The translations under genes were made by a program, and so were the position numbers. Below are positions 16,029 through 23,924 of a stretch of 32,540 nucleotides of DNA, in pieces (the stretch's first letter is position 1; every line of letters starts with the position of its first letter). The stretch is from UBA9414 sp958446945 (GTDB lineage: Bacteria; Bacillota; Clostridia; Lachnospirales; Lachnospiraceae): assembly GCA_958446945.1 (NCBI GenBank), contig CAUCYJ010000008.1, forward strand, positions 1-32,540, in the 5' to 3' direction. Under the pieces are notes generated by a model. That model searched no databases. It saw only the letters and a list, made by a program, of their open reading frames with translations, and was not told where the DNA came from.

Positions 16029-16069
16029 AAAAAGGGAGTGCAGCAGGTAAGTTTTTTGCGCCCTTTTTT
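16029..16069 (+). terminator. Riboswitch expression platform, terminator-like stem
   Basis: AAAAAGGG (16029-16036) pairs with CCCTTTTT (16061-16068), with a few further weak pairs inside, ending in a T-run. It lies between the aptamer and the ribosome site of the first gene, 46 bp before its ATG. It is probably the conditional terminator controlled by cobalamin. Confidence 0.7.
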
Positions 16070-16114
16070 GTGATGAAAAGGGTGTTTTTTATTTTACAGA
16101 TAAGGAGATAAGGA

Positions 16115-17209
16115 ATGAAAAAAAGATCAAAGTTTCTTGCCATGCTGCTTTCGACAGCAGTAGCTGTTTCCTCACTTACAGGAATCAGCGTATTTGCAGC
16201 TGACAAAACAGGAGAAGAGGAAACCAGAACAGTTGTAGACGCCACCGGAGCAGAAGTAGAAGTGCCTGCACATCCGAAGAGAATTGCAGTTCCAGCAATG
16301 GTTCTGCCAAATATAGTTTATGCATTACAGGGAAATGCAGAGAATATAGTATCTATTCCACCGGCAGCATATTCAGGATGGGAAATGTCTATTTTAAAAG
16401 ATCTGGCTCCGGAACTGGAAGATGTAGATACTACAATGGTGAATGATGACTTTTCAGTAAATGTAGAGGCACTTGCAGATGCAGATATAGATTTAGTACT
16501 GAACTGGGATTCAGAGACTGACCAGGCAGAGCAGTTAAAGGCATTGGGAATTCCATGTGTGCTTGTATCTTCTGCAAAAGATATGGACGGTCTGAAAAAT
16601 CTGGTTACTATGCTGGGAGATGCATTAAACTGTGAGGATCGCGCAAAACAGGCAACAGACTGGTATGATGAAACTATGGACTATTTCGACAGCAAGGCAG
16701 ATGAGGTTGCTGCTTTATCAGAGGATGAAATGCCAAGAGTTCTTCATTTCCAGAGAGTACATGAGATGACCTGTTTTACAGGTGGGATTAATACTTATAT
16801 TACAACACTTGAAGGTGGACAGAATTTCACACTTCCTGAAGACATTACAGAACCTTCAATGGAATCAATCCTGGAATATGATCCGGAGATTATTTTTATC
16901 AGTAATTTCGATGATGTAACTCCGGAAGATTTCTATGAGAACAAACTGGAAGGACAGGATTGGAGTAACGTGAGCGCTGTTAAAAATCATAAGGTTTATA
17001 AAGTTCCATGTGGATTATACCGTTGGGCTCCGCCGAATACATTTGAAAAACCACTTTATATGAAATGGACAGCATCCATTGTACAGCCGGAGATTTTCTC
17101 TGATTATGATATCAGAACAGAAATCAGCGATTTCTATAAAGATTATTATGGATATGAGCTCAGTGATGAGCAGTTGGACAGCCTTCTGAGACTGGATTTA
17201 AATGAATAA
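16115..17209 (+). CDS. ABC transporter substrate-binding protein, BtuF/FhuD type
   Basis: Extracellular binding protein for a corrinoid, heme or siderophore-like ligand (periplasmic-binding family 2 of the Fe/B12 class). It has 364 residues with a signal peptide of about 28 residues (KKRSK, hydrophobic core, cleavage near VFA-AD). Characteristic segments are the early TVVDATGAEVEVPAHPKRIA, DIDLVLNWDSETDQAEQLKALGIPCVL and later AVKNHKVYKVP. There is no lipobox cysteine, unusual for a Gram-positive binding protein. ATG 16115 follows AAGGAGATAAGG. First gene after the cobalamin riboswitch; the permease starts 20 bp downstream. The ligand is not determined; riboswitch control favours a corrinoid or related tetrapyrrole. 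Confidence 0.9.
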   Translation: MKKRSKFLAMLLSTAVAVSSLTGISVFAADKTGEEETRTVVDATGAEVEVPAHPKRIAVPAMVLPNIVYALQGNAENIVSIPPAAYSGWEMSILKDLAPELEDVDTTMVNDDFSVNVEALADADIDLVLNWDSETDQAEQLKALGIPCVLVSSAKDMDGLKNLVTMLGDALNCEDRAKQATDWYDETMDYFDSKADEVAALSEDEMPRVLHFQRVHEMTCFTGGINTYITTLEGGQNFTLPEDITEPSMESILEYDPEIIFISNFDDVTPEDFYENKLEGQDWSNVSAVKNHKVYKVPCGLYRWAPPNTFEKPLYMKWTASIVQPEIFSDYDIRTEISDFYKDYYGYELSDEQLDSLLRLDLNE

Positions 17210-17229
17210 ACAGAAAAGAGACAATTACA

Positions 17230-18261
17230 TTGAAGGATAACAAAAAACATAAGAAAGCAGAGTATGGAATACTGATTACCGGACTGATTATACTGTTGGC
17301 AGCTACATGTGTCATTGCGTTGTGTGCAGGTCAGTACAGTGTTTCTGTTCCGGAAGTGATCAAGATACTTGCATCCCGATTTGTAAATGTGACAAAGACA
17401 TGGAGCAACACGGCAGAAGGCGTAGTATTTACACTACGCCTTCCGCGTATGATAGGAGCAGTGTTGGTTGGTAGTGCATTATCCTTATCAGGAGCTGCTT
17501 ATCAGGGAGTGTTTAAGAATCCGCTGGTTGCACCGGATCTCCTGGGTGTTTCTTCTGGTGCATGTGTAGGTGCATCAGTGGCAATTTTGTTACATTTAAA
17601 TTCATTTGGTGTGCAGGCAATGGCATTTGTGGCGGGGATTTTGGCGGTTGGACTTACTTTATTTATTCCGCGCCTGATAAAGAATACGAATATGACGATG
17701 TTGGTATTGTCAGGAATTATTGTCAAAGGAATCATGGATTCTGTAATGGGAATCATTAAATATGTTGCAGATCCGGAGACAGAACTGCAGTCTATTACTT
17801 ACTGGCAGCTGGGCAGTCTGACGAAGGTATTGCCAAGAGATTTGTTTACTGTAGGGCCGGTGATCATTGCAGCATCTGTAATTATTTTTCTTCTCAGATG
17901 GAGGATAAATATTCTTTCTCTGGGAGACAGAGAAGCAAAAACGCTGGGCGTTTCAGTTACAGTTGTTCGAAATTTTATTATAATCTGTGCGACATTACTG
18001 ACTGCATCTGCAGTATGTATCAGTGGAACGATTGGATGGATCGGACTTGTGATTCCACATTTTGCACGAATGCTCACAGGTCCGGATAATACGAAAGCGA
18101 TTCCTGCCAGTATTTTAATAGGAGCTATTTTTATGGTAGCAATTGATACTCTGGCAAGAGCTTTGACAAGTGTAGAACTTCCGCTGAGTATCCTGACCGG
18201 AATTATTGGTGCACCATTTTATATTATTATACTTGCCAGACAAAGGATGAAATTATCATGA
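17230..18261 (+). CDS. ABC transporter permease, BtuC/FecCD family
   Basis: Inner-membrane permease of 343 residues with about ten hydrophobic helices. Family hallmarks include FTLRLPRMIGAVLVGSALSLSGAAYQGVFKNPLVAPDLLGVSSGA (about 67-112), YWQLGSL and the C-terminal GTIGWIGLVIPHFARMLTGPDN. The start is a TTG at 17230 with only a weak AGAAAAGAG upstream, so its translation may be low or coupled to the binding protein. It overlaps the ATPase gene by 4 bp (ATGA). Imports the ligand delivered by the upstream binding protein. Confidence 0.93.
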   Translation: MKDNKKHKKAEYGILITGLIILLAATCVIALCAGQYSVSVPEVIKILASRFVNVTKTWSNTAEGVVFTLRLPRMIGAVLVGSALSLSGAAYQGVFKNPLVAPDLLGVSSGACVGASVAILLHLNSFGVQAMAFVAGILAVGLTLFIPRLIKNTNMTMLVLSGIIVKGIMDSVMGIIKYVADPETELQSITYWQLGSLTKVLPRDLFTVGPVIIAASVIIFLLRWRINILSLGDREAKTLGVSVTVVRNFIIICATLLTASAVCISGTIGWIGLVIPHFARMLTGPDNTKAIPASILIGAIFMVAIDTLARALTSVELPLSILTGIIGAPFYIIILARQRMKLS

Positions 18262-19037
18262 TATTAGACGTACAGGATTTATCATTTCGATATAGTAAAA
18301 ATGCGAAACCTATTTTTCATAATGTAAATCTCCAGATGGAAAAGGGAGAAATTCTCACAATTCTTGGCGCCAATGGTGCAGGAAAATCAACGCTTTTAAA
18401 TTGTCTGGCAAATATTTTGGAACCTTATTCCGGAAAGATTCTGGTAAATGGAGCCTCTATTCATGATATGAGTCTGAAAAAAGCTGCACAGCTGATTGGT
18501 TATGTACCGCAGAACCATGCTCCGGTATATGACTATTCAGTGAGAGATTTTATAGTAATGGGAAGGGCTCCGCATCTGGGAATGCTGGAAAAGCCATCGG
18601 AAAATGACTATGCGATCGTGGATGAAGTTATACGGGAACTGGGAATTGAAAAGCTTGCTGATAAAGCATATACACAGATCAGCGGCGGAGAACGACAGCA
18701 GGCACTAATCGGACGTGCTATTGCACAGCAGCCGGAGATTATTATGTTTGATGAACCGACCAATCATCTTGATTATGGAAATCAGCTCCGTATGGTCCAT
18801 AAGATAAAAAATCTTTCTAAGAAAGACTATACGGTTATTATGACAACCCATATGCCAGATCATGCAATGATGATAGGCGGAAAAACAGCTATTCTTGGCA
18901 GGGATGGAACATTGAAAGTAGGAAAGACAGAAGAAATTATTACAGAAAAGAAACTTGAGGAACTTTATCAGGTAAAAACCCGAATTGTATATATTCCAGA
19001 AGTTGGAAGAAAGGTTTGTGTGGTAGCAGAACAATGA
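18258..19037 (+). CDS. ABC transporter ATP-binding protein, BtuD/FecE type
   Basis: A 259-residue ATPase driving the importer. Walker A is GANGAGKST (37-45), the Q-loop is YVPQNHAP (82-89), the signature is ISGGERQQ (141-148), and Walker B is MFDEPTNHLD (163-172), with the switch His in TTHMPDHA. It is linked to its neighbours by ATGA overlaps on both sides: permease stop/its start, and its stop/start of the NifH-like gene. That tight coupling to the NifH-like gene is the main reason to treat transport and reductase as one system. Confidence 0.95.
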   Translation: MILDVQDLSFRYSKNAKPIFHNVNLQMEKGEILTILGANGAGKSTLLNCLANILEPYSGKILVNGASIHDMSLKKAAQLIGYVPQNHAPVYDYSVRDFIVMGRAPHLGMLEKPSENDYAIVDEVIRELGIEKLADKAYTQISGGERQQALIGRAIAQQPEIIMFDEPTNHLDYGNQLRMVHKIKNLSKKDYTVIMTTHMPDHAMMIGGKTAILGRDGTLKVGKTEEIITEKKLEELYQVKTRIVYIPEVGRKVCVVAEQ

Positions 19038-19897
19038 AAACCAGAAGAGTTGCTTTTTATGGTAAAGGTGGGATTGGGAAATCAACGATTGCTTCTAATG
19101 TATCTGCATTACTGGCTATGCAGGGGAAAAAGGTTCTGCATATAGGATGTGACCCCAAGGCAGATTCTACCAGACTTTTGTGTAAAGAACGGATAAAAAC
19201 AGTTCTTGAGGTACTTGAAGAAAAAGATTATCCGGAGAGAGAGGATCTGGTGTACAGATCAGAATCCGGTGTCTGGTGTGTGGAATCCGGTGGTCCGGAA
19301 GCTGGAAACGGATGTGCAGGTATGGGAATCATTACTGCCATGAAAGAACTGGAACGTATCGGAGTGCTTGAGGAAGACTGGGATGTAATTATTTATGATG
19401 TTCTGGGAGATGTGGTATGTGGCGGATTTTCCGTGCCAATGAGACAGGGATATGTAGATAGAGTTTATATTGTATCTTCTGCGGATTTTATGTCTTTATA
19501 TGCTGCAAATAATATATTAAAAGGTGTTGTGAGCTATTCAGATGAAAGAAATCTGCTGGGAGGCTTTGTATTTAATCATATTCGCGAGCAGGAAGAAGAA
19601 TGTATAGCAGAGGAGTTTACAAACCGGGTCAAAGGAAGAATGGCAGCAATTATCAGAGAAAGTAAAGAACTGAAGTTGGCTGATTTCAGAAAAGAGATTT
19701 ATACTCAGAATATGTCAGCTTCAGACAGTGAAAATTGGAAAGCGTTTTGCAGACTTTCAGAAGATATATGCAGGACAGATGAGAGAAGCGTAAGCAGATC
19801 ACAAAATAAAGCAGAGGAAGCACTTCCTATTCCATTAAATGTAGATGAGATAGAAAAATTTGGTATGGAACTAAGCAGGAAATTGGAGAAATTATGA
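19034..19897 (+). CDS. NifH/BchL/CfbC-like iron protein
   Basis: ATP-dependent reductase of the nitrogenase iron-protein family, 287 residues, expected to be a homodimer holding one [4Fe-4S] cluster and passing electrons to a component-1 partner. Seen directly: P-loop GKGGIGKST (10-18), HIGCDPKADSTRLL (36-49), GGPEAGNGCAGMGIITA with cluster Cys94, and YDVLGDVVCGGFSVPMR with cluster Cys129, then YAANNILKGV. Both cysteine ligands and the switch regions are conserved. ATG 19034 overlaps the ABC ATPase stop; a GTG at 19016 would add six residues and is less likely. No nitrogen-fixation genes (nifB, E, N) are near, so nitrogen fixation is not implied. The substrate of the pair is unknown. Confidence 0.93.
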   Translation: MKTRRVAFYGKGGIGKSTIASNVSALLAMQGKKVLHIGCDPKADSTRLLCKERIKTVLEVLEEKDYPEREDLVYRSESGVWCVESGGPEAGNGCAGMGIITAMKELERIGVLEEDWDVIIYDVLGDVVCGGFSVPMRQGYVDRVYIVSSADFMSLYAANNILKGVVSYSDERNLLGGFVFNHIREQEEECIAEEFTNRVKGRMAAIIRESKELKLADFRKEIYTQNMSASDSENWKAFCRLSEDICRTDERSVSRSQNKAEEALPIPLNVDEIEKFGMELSRKLEKL

Positions 19898-20796
19898 GAG
19901 GCTTTGAAATTGAGAGAACATTGGATGAGGATACCTGTTCAATGGAAACGCTACCGGAAAAAATTCTGAAAGTCCCGGGAATCGCACTTGTAGCAGCCGG
20001 CACTCCTGCGTGTCTGATAGGCCTGTATGATTCAGCGGCAAGAATCAATTCATTGGATCGTTTATTTCTTTGTCAAATATCTTCTGTAGAGTACAGTCTG
20101 GGAAAACAGGGAAAGAAAATATGGGAGGCAGTAGAGCTGGCAGCAAATACAGAAGGAATTAGAGGAGTGATTATATATTCTTCCTGTATGGAAGTTCTGA
20201 CAATGTGGGATTTTCAAAGAGAAAAAAAGAAAATTCAATGTAAAGTACCAGTGGAAATTCTGTACAGAGGACCACTTGTAAAAAGACTGGCTACACCATT
20301 AGAAGAATTGAAAATGATTTTTGACAGATGGAATATTGAAATTGATGAGTTAAATGAAAAGAAGTCTCATAGTCTGGAAAGTATGGAATCAGAGGAATCG
20401 TTATGTAAAAAAATAAATACAAACAGAAATATGCATGCAGTCAAACCATCTGAAATTCAAGAACCCTATTTTATACAGGAAATCAGGAATCTTGCACATA
20501 AAGAATGTGATATCTTACTATTTACCCCGGGCGGCTGCACCAGCTCTCTGAAACGTTTGCCAATCAATAACCTGAAAAATGTATGGAACACAAGATTTAC
20601 TGACTATGTTCTAAGTCAGGGAAACATTATTCAGATTTCAAAGGAAATAGAACAAAAATTTCCACAAAAGAGACCGCTTTACCTGTTGGAAGCAGCAATA
20701 CCAAGATTTACAGGAATTAATTTGGATAAGATTGCAGATAATCTCAGAAAGGCAGGAAAGGAAGTTTATTATATTCCGGAAGACAAATACAGATAA
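19894..20796 (+). CDS. Short nitrogenase component-1 (NifD/CfbD)-like protein
   Basis: Probable catalytic partner of the upstream iron protein, joined to it by an ATGA overlap. It has 300 residues, well below typical NifD or BchN. The N-terminal half matches the component-1 pattern: C15, then GTPAC with C40 (compare GPxGC), SVEYSLGKQGKKIWEAVELA (compare the xxxVFGG..KL box), and GVIIYSSCMEVLTMWDF with C98 (compare SECPxxxIGDD). C15, C40 and C98 could bind a P-cluster-like [Fe-S] centre. A charged, Ser/Glu-rich linker (about 152-190) leads to a second part with LLFTPGGCTSSL (C215) and NTRFTDYVLSQGN, resembling the start of another component-1 chain. The family call is inferred from pattern, not alignment. 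Confidence 0.72.
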   Translation: MRGFEIERTLDEDTCSMETLPEKILKVPGIALVAAGTPACLIGLYDSAARINSLDRLFLCQISSVEYSLGKQGKKIWEAVELAANTEGIRGVIIYSSCMEVLTMWDFQREKKKIQCKVPVEILYRGPLVKRLATPLEELKMIFDRWNIEIDELNEKKSHSLESMESEESLCKKINTNRNMHAVKPSEIQEPYFIQEIRNLAHKECDILLFTPGGCTSSLKRLPINNLKNVWNTRFTDYVLSQGNIIQISKEIEQKFPQKRPLYLLEAAIPRFTGINLDKIADNLRKAGKEVYYIPEDKYR

Positions 20797-20847
20797 AATA
20801 GAAATCTCTTTGACGGGAGTTAAGAAAGCTGACTTGGTTATGAGCAA

Positions 20848-20879
20848 GTAGCGAAGCGGATTGCGAATATCCGTTTGAC
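20848..20879 (+). repeat. Dispersed 32-bp repeat, copy 1
   Basis: GTAGCGAAGC followed by GATT-GAATATCCG-TTGAC; 29 of 32 bases match the copy at 26648-26679. CGGAT/ATCCG can form a small hairpin. It sits in the 182-bp gap after the NifD-like gene, upstream of a terminator. Confidence 0.65.
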
Positions 20880-20912
20880 TAGAGGGTGTAGAGGATGATG
20901 TGCTGTAGAAGC

Positions 20913-20955
20913 AGCAGAACCATTGAGGGATAGTTGTCCAATGGTTCTGCTTTTT
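20913..20955 (+). terminator. Terminator of the riboswitch operon
   Basis: A perfect 13-bp stem (20913-20925 with 20939-20951), 13-nt loop, then TTTTT. It ends the five-gene operon, just before the convergent alpha-glucosidase stop. Confidence 0.9.
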
Positions 20956-20978
20956 ACTGTCTGTATTGATGAAATTGC

Positions 20979-22637
20979 TTAATGTAACTGGAATACTACG
21001 GTTTCGTAAGGTTTGAGTACAAGTGTTCCAATTCCGTATTCAACTTCGTTTTCGCCGTAATTGGAAACGATTATTGGAGTGTTGCACGGTAATTCAATAT
21101 CTTCAGCGCCATAATGGAATTTCTGCATGGATGCAGAGAAATTATGCACTGCCAGCCATGTTTCATCCTGATAACTTCTGGTATAGGCAATTATCGGACC
21201 ATCTTCCGGGCAGCAGAGTTTGAAATCTCCATGAGCCATTACCGGATGTTTCTTACGCAGTGCGATGAGATTCTGGTAGAATCTGAAAACAGAACAGTCA
21301 TCATTCATCTGGCTTTCTGCGTTAATGAGTTTGTAGTTTGGATTGACACCCAGCCACGGAGTATGCTCAGAAAATCCGCCGTTTGGACTGTCGTTCCACT
21401 GCATAGGAGTTCTTGCATTATCACGGCTGATACTTCTGGATTCTGCCAGTGCTTCTTCAGGAGAAGCTCCCTGTTCGATCATGGTTTTATAGTAATTGCG
21501 GGTATCGATATCATCGTAATCATCGATAGATGGGAAGGCAACATTGGTCATTCCCAATTCTTCGCCCTGGAAAACAAAGGGGGTACCGGGAAGCGTGTGC
21601 AGATAACATGCCAGCATTTTTGCAGATTCTGACCAGAATTCTCTGTCATTTCCGTAAAGGGAAACCTGACGCGGTTTGTCGTGATTACTTAAAAATCTTG
21701 CCCACCATCCGTCTTTTTTCAGGATTTCATAATCTTTCTTAAGATCACGTTTCATTTTCTCTGGTGACCATGTCTGGATTTCAACAATCGGAGGGACAAA
21801 TGGAATAGCCATGTTAAATTCTTTGCTTGCTGCGCTGGAATAGTTGATGGCATCCTGTTCATTGTTGATATTAACTTCTCCTACACTCATCAGATTGTCG
21901 GGAGTCATTGTTTCTGCAACCATTTCACGGATGTAGCGGTGGGTTCCCTCCAGATTTACACACGCTACAGTACCAATGGGTTCATTCATATCTGCACGTC
22001 CGTCCAGTCCTTTGTCAAGATAACTGATGGCATCAATGCGATATCCGTCAACACCTTTCTCATTCCAGAAACGGATAATATCAAAAATTTTCTCTTTAGT
22101 TTCCGGATTATCCCAGTTCAGATCCGGTTGTTCTTTAGCAAAGAAATGGAGATAGTATTGTCCACGTTCAGGAATATATTCCCAGGCGCTTCCGCCAAAT
22201 ACGGACATCCAGCAGTTGGGTGCGCCTCCGTCCGGTGCAGGATCACGCCAGATATAGTAATCACTGTAAGGATTATTGCGGGATTTCTTTGATTCCCGGA
22301 ACCATTTATGTTTATCTGAAGAATGGTTCAGAACCAGATCCATGATAATGGCGATACCTCGTTCATGCGCACCGTCGCGGAAAGCATCCCAGTCTTCCAT
22401 AGTTCCGAATTCTTCCATGATCGCGAAGTAATCAGAAATATCGTAACCGTTATCCACATTCGGAGAAGCATAGACAGGAGACATCCATACTGCATTGATG
22501 CCAAGCTCCTTCAGATAATCCAGCTTCTCAATCATTCCCTTCAGATCACCGATTCCATCATTGTTGCCATCTTTAAAACTTCTTGGGTAAATCTGGTAGA
22601 TCACCAGATCTTTATACCAGTCTTTTTTGTGTTTCAT
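20979..22637 (-). CDS. GH13 alpha-glucosidase (oligo-1,6-glucosidase/MalL type)
   Basis: Cytoplasmic glycoside hydrolase of 552 residues acting on short alpha-glucosides such as isomaltose, maltose or related sugars. The four GH13 regions are visible: DLVLNHSS (100-107), GYRIDAISY with nucleophile D202, MSVGE with acid/base E254, and FLSNHDKPR with D320. QIYPRSFKDGNNDGIGDLKG near the N-terminus is typical of the oligo-1,6-glucosidase/trehalose-6-phosphate hydrolase branch. The start at 22637 has AAAGGATG upstream; the 36 extra in-frame residues beyond it are not family-like. The promoter is at 22681-22709. Linkage preference cannot be fixed by eye. MalQ and phosphoketolase nearby fit starch/maltodextrin use. 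Confidence 0.92.
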   Translation of the reverse strand: MKHKKDWYKDLVIYQIYPRSFKDGNNDGIGDLKGMIEKLDYLKELGINAVWMSPVYASPNVDNGYDISDYFAIMEEFGTMEDWDAFRDGAHERGIAIIMDLVLNHSSDKHKWFRESKKSRNNPYSDYYIWRDPAPDGGAPNCWMSVFGGSAWEYIPERGQYYLHFFAKEQPDLNWDNPETKEKIFDIIRFWNEKGVDGYRIDAISYLDKGLDGRADMNEPIGTVACVNLEGTHRYIREMVAETMTPDNLMSVGEVNINNEQDAINYSSAASKEFNMAIPFVPPIVEIQTWSPEKMKRDLKKDYEILKKDGWWARFLSNHDKPRQVSLYGNDREFWSESAKMLACYLHTLPGTPFVFQGEELGMTNVAFPSIDDYDDIDTRNYYKTMIEQGASPEEALAESRSISRDNARTPMQWNDSPNGGFSEHTPWLGVNPNYKLINAESQMNDDCSVFRFYQNLIALRKKHPVMAHGDFKLCCPEDGPIIAYTRSYQDETWLAVHNFSASMQKFHYGAEDIELPCNTPIIVSNYGENEVEYGIGTLVLKPYETVVFQLH

Positions 22638-22680
22638 ATGTACATCCTTTCGTCTTTTTGCATAAATAAACTCTGAAATT

Positions 22681-22709
22681 ATTATATTGTATTGTGCAAA
22701 AAAACGCAA
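22681..22709 (-). promoter_or_regulatory. Promoter of the alpha-glucosidase gene
   Basis: Minus strand: TTGCGT (22709-22704), 17 bp, TATAAT (22686-22681), about 44 bp before the start codon. The palindromic element at 22748-22912 lies directly upstream. Confidence 0.65.
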
Positions 22710-22747
22710 TGAAGAAAATGAGATTATTTTTGATAATAGTAACACAC

Positions 22748-22912
22748 GTGTTACTGTTCACATTCCACTATCCCGCGAGGTGTTTTGGCATGAATATGCC
22801 AAAATCCCGAGACATACAAGCCAAAATTCCATTGCCGCAGGCAATCTGGAATGAATTTTGGGTACGTTACTGTGAACGGAGTGAACAGTAACATAACGAA
22901 GTAAACAGTAAT
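22748..22912. repeat. Palindromic, MITE-like intergenic element
   Basis: A 165-bp non-coding element between the alpha-glucosidase and the second LysR gene. Ends: TTACTGTTCAC (22751-22761) against GTAAACAGTAA (22901-22911), inverted, 10 of 11. There is also a perfect 12-bp inverted pair 22750-22761/22881-22892. Inside: a perfect 9-bp hairpin TTTTGGCAT/ATGCCAAAA (22783-22804); a nested hairpin 22821-22861 (CCAAAATTCCA plus TTGCC/GGCAA); and a 27-bp imperfect palindrome at 22866-22892. ACACAC flanks both ends (22742-22747, 22913-22918) and may be a target duplication. It could alternatively be a structured RNA or operator cluster. Confidence 0.6.
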
Positions 22913-22933
22913 ACACACTCTGGACATATCAGA

Positions 22934-22962
22934 TTGTACAGAAAAAAGAATTGTGATAGAAT
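22934..22962 (+). promoter_or_regulatory. Promoter of the second LysR gene
   Basis: TTGTAC (22934-22939), 17 bp, TAGAAT (22957-22962), 52 bp before the ATG. A further TTACTGT motif occurs at 22979-22985, matching the half-sites in the adjacent palindromic element. Confidence 0.6.
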
Positions 22963-23014
22963 AGGCGCGTAAAATATGTTACTGTACATAAGACAATGAA
23001 AGACGGAGAACAGA

Positions 23015-23917
23015 ATGAACGCAAATTTTGAATATTATAAAGTTTTTTATTACGTATCAAAATATGAGAATCTGACAAAGGCAGCATCAGTATTAAAGAC
23101 CAGCCAGCCGGCTGTGACCAGGACGATACATAATCTGGAAAATATATTAGGGTGCAGACTGTTTACCAGAAGCAAAAGTGGCATGAAACTGACTCCTGAG
23201 GGAAAGATTTTCTATCAGTATGTAGCAGCAGGCTGTGCTCAGTTTTTCAAAGCCGAGGATAATCTTAATAATCTGATCAGCCTTGAGAACGGGACCATTT
23301 ATATCAGTGCAACAGAGACAGCATTGCACTGTTATTTGTTCGAGGCAGTCAGAGACTTTAATATTCAATACCCGAATGTGCATTTTAAAATTCTTAATAA
23401 CAGCACTACAGATTCTGTAAATGCCTTAAAAGAGGGTAAAGTAGATCTTGCAGTTGTATCTGCTTCTTTACAGTTAGCAGAGCCACTGAAAATGAAAGTA
23501 GTGCGAAAGTATAGGGAAATTCTGATCGGAGGCAGTCGTTTTGCGGAGCTGAAGGGGAGGAAGACTTCGTTGGAGGAACTTTCAGCCTATCCATGGATCA
23601 GCCTGACTTCCGAGGCAATCAGCAGGAGATTTTTGAATGAGTATTTTTCAAAAAATGGACTGCAGTTTTCGCCGGATGTAGAGCTGGCGACTACAGATAT
23701 GATTCTCCCGGCAGTACGGTATAATATGGGAATCGGATTCCTGCCAGGAGAATTTGCCGGAGATGATCTGGAATCCGGAAAGGTTTTTGAGATAGATGTA
23801 AATGAAACACTTCCGGAGAGAAGCATTATTCTGATCCATGATACAGAATATCCTCAAAGTATTGCATCTAAAGCATTCCAGAAGTTTTTGGCAGAACGGA
23901 AAGAACAGAACCGCTGA
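23015..23917 (+). CDS. LysR-family transcriptional regulator
   Basis: A 300-residue LysR-type activator/repressor. The helix-turn-helix lies in FEYYKVFYYVSKYENLTKAASVLKTSQPAVTRTIHNLENILGCRLFTRSKSGMKLT (about 5-60). The effector domain begins around 90 (GTIYISATETALHCYLFEAV) and includes LKEGKVDLAVVS. The start ATG 23015 is preceded by CGGAGAAC. It is divergent from the alpha-glucosidase with a 377-bp gap and convergent with phosphoketolase, so either may be a target; divergence favours the alpha-glucosidase or autoregulation. The effector is unknown. It is only distantly similar by eye to the other LysR protein of this window. Confidence 0.92.
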   Translation: MNANFEYYKVFYYVSKYENLTKAASVLKTSQPAVTRTIHNLENILGCRLFTRSKSGMKLTPEGKIFYQYVAAGCAQFFKAEDNLNNLISLENGTIYISATETALHCYLFEAVRDFNIQYPNVHFKILNNSTTDSVNALKEGKVDLAVVSASLQLAEPLKMKVVRKYREILIGGSRFAELKGRKTSLEELSAYPWISLTSEAISRRFLNEYFSKNGLQFSPDVELATTDMILPAVRYNMGIGFLPGEFAGDDLESGKVFEIDVNETLPERSIILIHDTEYPQSIASKAFQKFLAERKEQNR

Positions 23918-23924
23918 AATAGAA

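Noticed and set aside
19034..20796. Nitrogen fixation genes
   Set aside because: Only one iron protein and one short component-1-like protein, no nifK, nifB, nifE or nifN, and the context is a B12-controlled importer.
22739..22754. GTAACAC-AC-GTGTTAC as a stand-alone operator of the alpha-glucosidase
   Set aside because: It straddles the edge of the palindromic element and can be explained by it; kept as part of that observation.
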